NCBI GenBank assembly: GCA_963789565.1
Contig: CAWBKX010000002.1
Coordinates: forward strand, 1,426,001-1,490,000
Reading direction: 5' to 3'
DNA: 64,000 bases
From: CALAGB01 sp963789565
GTDB taxonomy: Bacteria; Chloroflexota; Chloroflexia; Thermomicrobiales; Thermomicrobiaceae
Shown: in pieces, positions 59,247 to 64,000 of the stretch
Layout: the number at the start of each line of letters is the position of its first letter
Numbering within the stretch: the stretch's first letter is position 1
Made by a program: the position numbers and the translations under genes
The notes under the pieces: model-generated
What the model saw: only the letters and a program-made list of their open reading frames with translations
What the model was told of the DNA's origin: nothing
The model's database searches: none

Positions 59247-60629
59247 ATGTCATTGACGGACGTACTCGCGGATTTCGTCATCTCCACCTCCTTCGACGAC
59301 ATTCCAGATGACGCACTGATCATGGCGCGACGTTCGTTGCTGGATTGGGTCGGTTCCGCCATTCGTGGCGGCACAGTCGAACCGGCACGCATCGCGCTGC
59401 GCGTCGCGCGGCGAGGCATGGCCGGAAGCGACGCCACGGTGCTGACGACCGGAGAACGCCTGTCTACTCTCGGTGCCGCCTTCGCTAACGGCGCTGCCAG
59501 CCATGTGATCGAGCTCGACGACCTGCACCAGGGATCGACCTTCCACCCGGCTGCCCCGATCATCCCGGCCGCGCTGGCCGTGGCCGAGCGCGAAGGCTCC
59601 TCTGGCCGTGAGCTCTTGCGGGCCATCACGTTGGGGTACGACGTGGCCATCCGTATCGCTGAAGCTGTCAATCCCTCGCACTACCGCTATTGGCACCCGA
59701 CAGGAACATGCGGAGTCTTTGGCGCCGCGACGGCGGCAGGCGTTCTGACTGGTCTCGACAGTGAACAACTGATGCAAGCACTGGGAAGCGCCGGAACGCA
59801 GTCAGCTGGTTTGTGGCAGTTCCTGGCCGACGGCGCCATGTCGAAGGCGCTGCACACGGCACACGCGGCACACGCGGGGATCGTCTCGGCCGATCTGGCT
59901 GCTGCAGGCTTTACCGCGGCACGCGAGATCCTGGAAGGTCCGAGAGGTTTCTTCGCGGCCACGGCTGCCTCCTCCGACGCGACCCGCATCACCGACGGGT
60001 TGGGGACGCACTTCAAAGTCGTCGAGAACGGCTTCAAGCGCCACGCCTGCTGTGGCCACACCCACACCGCCATCGACGCCGCGCTCGAGATTCGCGATCA
60101 GGCGGATCTGGAACAGATCGAGCGCATCGAGATCGACACCTACCAGGTTGCGCTCGACATCACCGATCGCGCCGAGCCGCACACCCCGTACGAGGCCAAG
60201 TTCAGCATTCAATACGCCGTGGCGGCGGGATTGGTCGATGGACGCGCCGGGCTGGAAGAATTCACCGAGGAGCACATCGCCGATCGGGCCATGCAGCATC
60301 TTCTTGCGCGCACGACCGCACGGGAGGATGCGGCGTTCACCGCTGGTTATCCTGGCGCCTGGGCATCCCGCGTGCGTCTGACCAGTGCGAGTGGCGACAC
60401 CCGAGAGGCAACGGTCAGCCATCCGAAGGGAATGCCGGCCAACCCCATGAATGACGCCGAGATCGAGCAGAAATTCCACGAACTGGTCGACCCGGTCGTG
60501 AGTCGAACGACCGCCGACGACATCGTAGCGAGCATCGCCCGGTTGAAGGGCGACGACAGCGCGTCGGACCTCATCACCGCCATCGGCACGCGGGCCGACG
60601 CGGCGTTCGCTCCGGGATCGGGCGCGTGA
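59247..60629 (+). CDS. MmgE/PrpD-family dehydratase or decarboxylase
   Basis: 460 residues from the ATG at 59247, with AAGGGAG upstream. Family blocks: RSLLDWVGSAIRGG, ANGAASHVIELDDLHQGSTF with the conserved His-x4-Asp-Asp, HPTGTCGVFGAATAAGVLTG, ADGAMSKALHTAHAAHAGIV and NGFKRHACCGHTHTAIDAAL. The family includes 2-methylcitrate dehydratase (PrpD), cis-aconitate decarboxylase and iminodisuccinate epimerase, all acting on di- or tricarboxylates. No prpB, prpC or acn is nearby, so a methylcitrate cycle is not indicated. First gene of the operon, divergent from marR; its stop overlaps the next start (GTGA). Confidence 0.85.
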   Translation: MSLTDVLADFVISTSFDDIPDDALIMARRSLLDWVGSAIRGGTVEPARIALRVARRGMAGSDATVLTTGERLSTLGAAFANGAASHVIELDDLHQGSTFHPAAPIIPAALAVAEREGSSGRELLRAITLGYDVAIRIAEAVNPSHYRYWHPTGTCGVFGAATAAGVLTGLDSEQLMQALGSAGTQSAGLWQFLADGAMSKALHTAHAAHAGIVSADLAAAGFTAAREILEGPRGFFAATAASSDATRITDGLGTHFKVVENGFKRHACCGHTHTAIDAALEIRDQADLEQIERIEIDTYQVALDITDRAEPHTPYEAKFSIQYAVAAGLVDGRAGLEEFTEEHIADRAMQHLLARTTAREDAAFTAGYPGAWASRVRLTSASGDTREATVSHPKGMPANPMNDAEIEQKFHELVDPVVSRTTADDIVASIARLKGDDSASDLITAIGTRADAAFAPGSGA

Positions 60630-61237
60630 AGTCGCACGACAGTCCGGTATTGCTCATCGTCAGTGGTCCACCCGCCTCGGGAAAGTCGACCATCGCCAGT
60701 CGCCTGGCCGAGGAGTTAGGTCTGCCATTTTTCGACAAAGATTCATTCAAGGAGCTCTTGGCGGACGACCTGCACGTAACGGGATTGACCTGGTCGAAAA
60801 CGCTTGGCGGCGCCAGCTTCGATCTGCTCTACCTGTTGACCGAGCGACAACTGGCGGCCGGAGCCTCCGTCCTGATAGAAGGAAACTTTAGCGGCGATCA
60901 CTCTACCCCACGCTTCCGCGACATCATCAAGAAAACTGGCGCACGCGCACTACAAGTCAACGTGCGCGCCGACGGAGATCTGTTGGTCAAGCGTTACCGA
61001 GAACGGGAAGAGTCGGGTGAACGGCACCCCATCCACGTCGATCGTCCCCGGTCCCAGATGGACGCCTTCCGCTCCGGCTTGCTGCGCGGCGAGCTCCCTC
61101 CGCTCGATCTCGGTGGCGAGGTGGTCGTCGTCGATACGACCGACTTCGACAACGTCGACATCCCCGAGATCGCATGTCAGATCCGCCAACGGCTCGAATC
61201 GACCACGCCTGTCGCTGTGAGCGGAGTCGACGAGTAG
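60626..61237 (+). CDS. P-loop kinase-like protein (AAA_33)
   Basis: 203 residues from a GTG that overlaps the mmgE/prpD stop by four bases. The N-terminal Walker A is SGPPASGKSTIASRLAEELG, followed by FFDKDSFKELLADDL with an Asp typical of small-molecule kinases. LIEGNFSGDHSTPRFRDI and the lid RYREREESGERHPIHVD come next. Related families include gluconate kinase, chloramphenicol phosphotransferase and zeta toxins. Its place between an MmgE/PrpD and a CoA-ligase pair suggests action on an intermediate or on a protein of this pathway, but the substrate is unknown. Confidence 0.75.
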   Translation: MKSHDSPVLLIVSGPPASGKSTIASRLAEELGLPFFDKDSFKELLADDLHVTGLTWSKTLGGASFDLLYLLTERQLAAGASVLIEGNFSGDHSTPRFRDIIKKTGARALQVNVRADGDLLVKRYREREESGERHPIHVDRPRSQMDAFRSGLLRGELPPLDLGGEVVVVDTTDFDNVDIPEIACQIRQRLESTTPVAVSGVDE

Positions 61238-61240
61238 CTG

Positions 61241-62461
61241 ATGGGCCGCGTTCTCGAACATTTCGCCAAATCGATTCTGAGCAGTCATGGAATCACAGTC
61301 CCTTCCGGCCAGGCTGTCTCATCGCCAGATCAAGCCAGAGTCGCCGCCGAACGGCTCGGTGGCAGAGTCGCGGTCAAAGCGCTCGTGCCCACGGGACGGC
61401 GCGGCAAGGCCGGAGCGGTGAAGCTGGTCGAATCGCCCGACGAGGCGCAGCTGACCGCAGCCGCTCTGCTTGGCACGATGATCGGTACCTATCCGGTCCA
61501 GCAGCTCCTGATCGAGCAGCGGGTTGAGATCAAACGCGAGCTCTACCTCTCGCTCACCATTGACCGGGACATTGCACGACCCCGAGTCCTCGTCAGCTCA
61601 ATTGGCGGAATCGAGATTGAGGAGATCGTGCGCAATGATCACGACGCGCTCGTGTCTGCCGATATGCTTCCCTCGGCTGGTCTCCCAGAGTTCCAGGCGC
61701 GTCAGATCTGGCGGCGAGCTGGTATCAGTGGATCACTGTTGCCACGCCTCGGGGCGTTGACGTCGAAGCTCTTCCAAATCTTTCGCGATCTGGATGCCTA
61801 CTTCCTGGAGATCAATCCGCTGGCCGTCACTGACTCTGGGGATCTGATCGTCGTTGGTGCCATGCTGGCTATCGACGACGCTGCCCTGTTCCGCCAGCCG
61901 GACTTGAGCGATGTGGTCCAGGTCGGCAGCGAGAAGACCTGGCGTCCGCTCACTTCTCGAGAGGAAGAGGTCAACGCCATCAACGCCGCCGAGCCCTATC
62001 GCGGCTCGGCCCGCTATCTCGAGCTCGAGGGCGGGAACATCGGCTTCCTGTGCGGGGGTGGAGGAGCCAGCCTGGTCCTCTTCGACAGCCTGGTAGCAGC
62101 GGGTGGACAACCCGCGAATTACGCCGAATTCGGCGGCAACCCGACCGAAACGAAAGTGTCCGGGCTGGCCCGCGTGGTCCTGAGCAAGCCGGGCGTGCGC
62201 GGCCTCTTCGTCGCCCACAACATCACCAACAACACGCAGGTCGACGTCGTGGCCCGAGGTGTCGTGCAGGCTTTGAACGCCTGTGGAACATCGAGTGAAT
62301 TCCCAGTCGTAGCGCGCGAGATCGGCGTCAATGACGTCGAGGGGAAAGCCATCTTCGAGGCGGCTGGGATTCAATACTTTGGCGAAGAGAGCACGTTGAC
62401 CGACGCCGCGCGAGCCATGGTCGACGCCATGAATCAACGGTATGGAGAGTCTGATCAGTGA
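61241..62461 (+). CDS. Divergent SucC-like CoA ligase beta subunit
   Basis: 406 residues, starting three bases after the kinase stop. Shares the ATP-grasp layout of SucC: AKSILSSHGITVPSGQAV, VAVKALVPTGRRGKAGAVKL, YFLEINPLAVTDSGDLIVVG, LELEGGNIGFLCGGGGASLV and ANYAEFGGNPTETKVSGLAR. Compared with true SucC, the Asp that binds Mg2+ (14 residues after the INP Asn) is Gly. The NGAGLAM-type loop is GGGGASL and the NIFGGI loop is NITNNT. The enzyme probably activates another carboxylic acid, for example a citrate-, malate- or itaconate-like acid. Forms a pair with the following gene, whose GTG overlaps its stop. Confidence 0.8.
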   Translation: MGRVLEHFAKSILSSHGITVPSGQAVSSPDQARVAAERLGGRVAVKALVPTGRRGKAGAVKLVESPDEAQLTAAALLGTMIGTYPVQQLLIEQRVEIKRELYLSLTIDRDIARPRVLVSSIGGIEIEEIVRNDHDALVSADMLPSAGLPEFQARQIWRRAGISGSLLPRLGALTSKLFQIFRDLDAYFLEINPLAVTDSGDLIVVGAMLAIDDAALFRQPDLSDVVQVGSEKTWRPLTSREEEVNAINAAEPYRGSARYLELEGGNIGFLCGGGGASLVLFDSLVAAGGQPANYAEFGGNPTETKVSGLARVVLSKPGVRGLFVAHNITNNTQVDVVARGVVQALNACGTSSEFPVVAREIGVNDVEGKAIFEAAGIQYFGEESTLTDAARAMVDAMNQRYGESDQ

Positions 62462-63399
62462 GCGTTCTCATCGACGGATCGACGAGGTTGGTCGTTCAAG
62501 GCATCACCGGCCGCGAGGCACGTATGGTGACCGAGCACATGCTCGGCTACGGCACATCAGTCGTGGCTGGGGTGACGCCGGGTCGTGGTGCATCGAACGT
62601 CCTCGGCGTTCCGGTATACGACACACTGGATGAAGTCGTCGAACGGCACGCGCCGAACGCCTCGCTCATCTCGGTCCCACCTTCTGCCGTTCTGGATGCC
62701 TGCTTCGAGGCACTCAGCCATCACATCCGCCTGTTAGTCATTGCCACCGAGGGCGTGCCACAGCACGACGCATTGCTGATCTTGGAGAAGGCAGCCGACT
62801 CCGCGGCACGTGTCGTCGGTCCCAATTCGGTCGGAGTCATCAACCCAGCCGCGCGTGTCAAGATCGGCGCTATTGGCGGAGACAACCCGGATCGCGCCTT
62901 CCTGGCCGGGCGCATCGGCATCATTTCGCGCAGCGGCGGCATGACGTCCGAGATCGGACTGATGGCGCGTCGCGTGGGGCTTGGCGTCAGTACGGCGGTC
63001 AGTGTGGGTGGCGACGCCTTGATCGGCACGCCACCAGCCACGCTGCTGCCGCTGTTCGAGCGCGACAACGAGACGGACGGGGTGGTCCTCTTCGGCGAAC
63101 CAGGCACACACTTCGAGGAGGATGTCGCCAGAGTCGTGTGCGATCGACGATTCACGAAACCGCTGATCGCCATGGTTGCGGGTCGATTCACGGAGCAACT
63201 GCCGGAAGGAACCGCCTTTGGCCACGCCGCCGCCATGATCGAGCGTGACGCGGGACGGCCGTCCAGCAAGATCGAGCTTCTACGCGAGAACGGAGTGCTG
63301 ATCGCGGACGAAATGGAAGACCTGCTGCAGTTTCTGAGCATGGTCTTCAAGCACCAGCCCTACCTCGGACCGGAGCAGCACGGCTTTTCCGTCAACTGA
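62458..63399 (+). CDS. Divergent SucD-like CoA ligase alpha subunit
   Basis: 313 residues from a GTG overlapping the upstream stop (GTGA). The CoA-binding part is like SucD: VVQGITGREARMVTEHMLGY, PGRGASNVLGVPVYDTLDEV and VVGPNSVGVINPAARVKIGA. The ligase part keeps the Glu in VVLFGEPGTHFEED and the His in FGHAAAMIERDAG, but the Gly-Gly after the His helix in normal SucD is replaced by Arg-Asp. The C terminus is longer than in the 48743 paralogue. Last gene of the operon. Confidence 0.8.
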   Translation: MSVLIDGSTRLVVQGITGREARMVTEHMLGYGTSVVAGVTPGRGASNVLGVPVYDTLDEVVERHAPNASLISVPPSAVLDACFEALSHHIRLLVIATEGVPQHDALLILEKAADSAARVVGPNSVGVINPAARVKIGAIGGDNPDRAFLAGRIGIISRSGGMTSEIGLMARRVGLGVSTAVSVGGDALIGTPPATLLPLFERDNETDGVVLFGEPGTHFEEDVARVVCDRRFTKPLIAMVAGRFTEQLPEGTAFGHAAAMIERDAGRPSSKIELLRENGVLIADEMEDLLQFLSMVFKHQPYLGPEQHGFSVN

Positions 63400-63425
63400 G
63401 TGTCAGCCATCTCGGTACAGTCAAC

Positions 63426-64000
63426 TCAGGTGACGGAACCGGCATCAATCTGATACCTCATGATCGGGCGCGTCTCAGATCGACGCGCGACCTCGACGAA
63501 ACCGGCCCGCAGAAAGGCGGACGCCAGGCCGGTGAAGGCGAAGACCGGTGGCATCTCCGGCTTGCGCGGCTCGACAGGATAGCCCTCGAGGATGATCGCG
63601 CCGCGTTCGGCCGCGAACTCGATCGCAGCTTTCAGGAGTCTCACGGTCAAGCCCAGATGGCGGTGTGAACGCTTGACGAAGAAGCAACTGACCGACCAGA
63701 CCGGTTGGTCATCGACACGTTTCAGCACGCGGGAACGATTGAGAGCCGGCAACTCATCGCGCGGAGTGACGGCGCACCAGCCGACCGGGTCGTCGCCATC
63801 GTAGGCCAGCAATCCCACTGGTTCGCCACATGCGACGATCTCACGAAACGCGTTCCGGTTGCCGTCCCCTTTGGCCAGCTCATATTCAGCTCGCGTTTGC
63901 CGCCAGTACATGCACCAGCAGCCACCAACCGCTCCGCGCGGGCCGAACAGCGCTTCCAGGTCAGGCCAGTTTTCCATCGTCAGTGGCTGTATCCGCGCCT
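63426..64000 (-). CDS. GNAT acetyltransferase, 5' end beyond window
   Basis: At least 183 residues (from an ATG at 63977), but the frame is open to the window end and reads IQPLT before that Met. Homologues I remember start with a short (T)IxPLTPxxWPDLExLFG, so the true start lies outside. Acetyltransferase signs are LLAYDGDDPVGWCAVTPRDE, WSVSCFFVKRSHRHLGLTVR (acetyl-CoA loop) and PPVFAFTGLASAFLRAGFVE. The N-terminal GGCWCMYWR motif is characteristic of this GNAT subfamily. Substrate unknown. Convergent with the CoA-ligase operon, 26 bases apart. Confidence 0.8.
   Translation of the reverse strand, partial: ARIQPLTMENWPDLEALFGPRGAVGGCWCMYWRQTRAEYELAKGDGNRNAFREIVACGEPVGLLAYDGDDPVGWCAVTPRDELPALNRSRVLKRVDDQPVWSVSCFFVKRSHRHLGLTVRLLKAAIEFAAERGAIILEGYPVEPRKPEMPPVFAFTGLASAFLRAGFVEVARRSETRPIMRYQIDAGSVT

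Noticed and set aside
59247..60629. Methylcitrate-cycle prpD
   Set aside because: No prpB, prpC or aconitase gene is in the operon; the family call is kept general.

Overview
The window is one contiguous stretch of bacterial chromosome, around 60% G+C by eye and densely coded on both strands. I see no transposase, integrase, phage gene, CRISPR array, rRNA or tRNA. The gene mix suggests Chloroflexota, probably near Thermomicrobia/Sphaerobacter. Pointers are a transketolase split into two genes, a DUF6886 protein, giant LuxR-type and SARP-type ATPase regulators, and secreted proteins ending in FGxP/YFERARFE repeats. This placement is an inference from gene content.

Layout. 1-3.1 kb: tail of an HldE/RfaE2-like nucleotidyltransferase, MurJ, a CopD-like membrane protein and a DUF6886 protein. 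3.2-10.1 kb (minus): a CorC/HlyC protein, an orphan RskA-like anti-sigma factor, a lipoprotein, an HSDR_N-DUF5655-RAMA protein and a three-LysM C39 peptidase. The lipoprotein and the peptidase share a duplicated 77-bp 3' end and terminator. 10.2-12.7 kb (minus): a pentose-phosphate operon (tktN-tktC-rpiA). 13-17.3 kb: a secreted double-psi-barrel-like protein and a SARP-type regulator. 18.1-25.3 kb: a flippase-like membrane protein, a C45 acyltransferase, a frameshifted molybdopterin dehydrogenase, an M28-type peptidase, and a membrane protein carrying an RpoA-CTD-like domain. 25.3-29.8 kb: a MacB/FtsX-type ABC exporter behind a leader rich in palindromes. 30-40 kb: an rfbB-like gene, a LuxR-type ATPase regulator, a secreted metalloprotease-like protein with 34-residue Cys repeats, a cluster of small alpha/beta-barrel and NTF2-like proteins, and a DUF1028 protein. 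The metalloprotease gene and the small-protein cluster share the same bipartite upstream element.

40.9-46.6 kb: two paralogous secreted Ig-repeat proteins. Their last ~650 bp and terminators are almost identical, which points to recent duplication or gene conversion. 46.8-50.3 kb: two YtxH proteins, sucC-sucD and a methyltransferase. 50.5-56.7 kb: a second LuxR-type ATPase, an FAD-linked oxidase, a HEAT-repeat protein and a zinc-ribbon protein. 56.8-64 kb: a ClC channel, a MarR repressor, and divergent from it a tightly coupled operon of MmgE/PrpD, a P-loop kinase and a second, divergent SucC/SucD pair. A GNAT gene is cut by the window end.

The most promising under-described unit is this MarR-controlled operon. 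An MmgE/PrpD-family dehydratase or decarboxylase is translationally coupled to a small kinase and a CoA-ligase pair that keeps the phospho-histidine but lacks an expected Mg2+ ligand. This suggests activation of an unknown di- or tricarboxylate to its CoA thioester. Second is the LuxR regulator next to two copies of the bipartite element.
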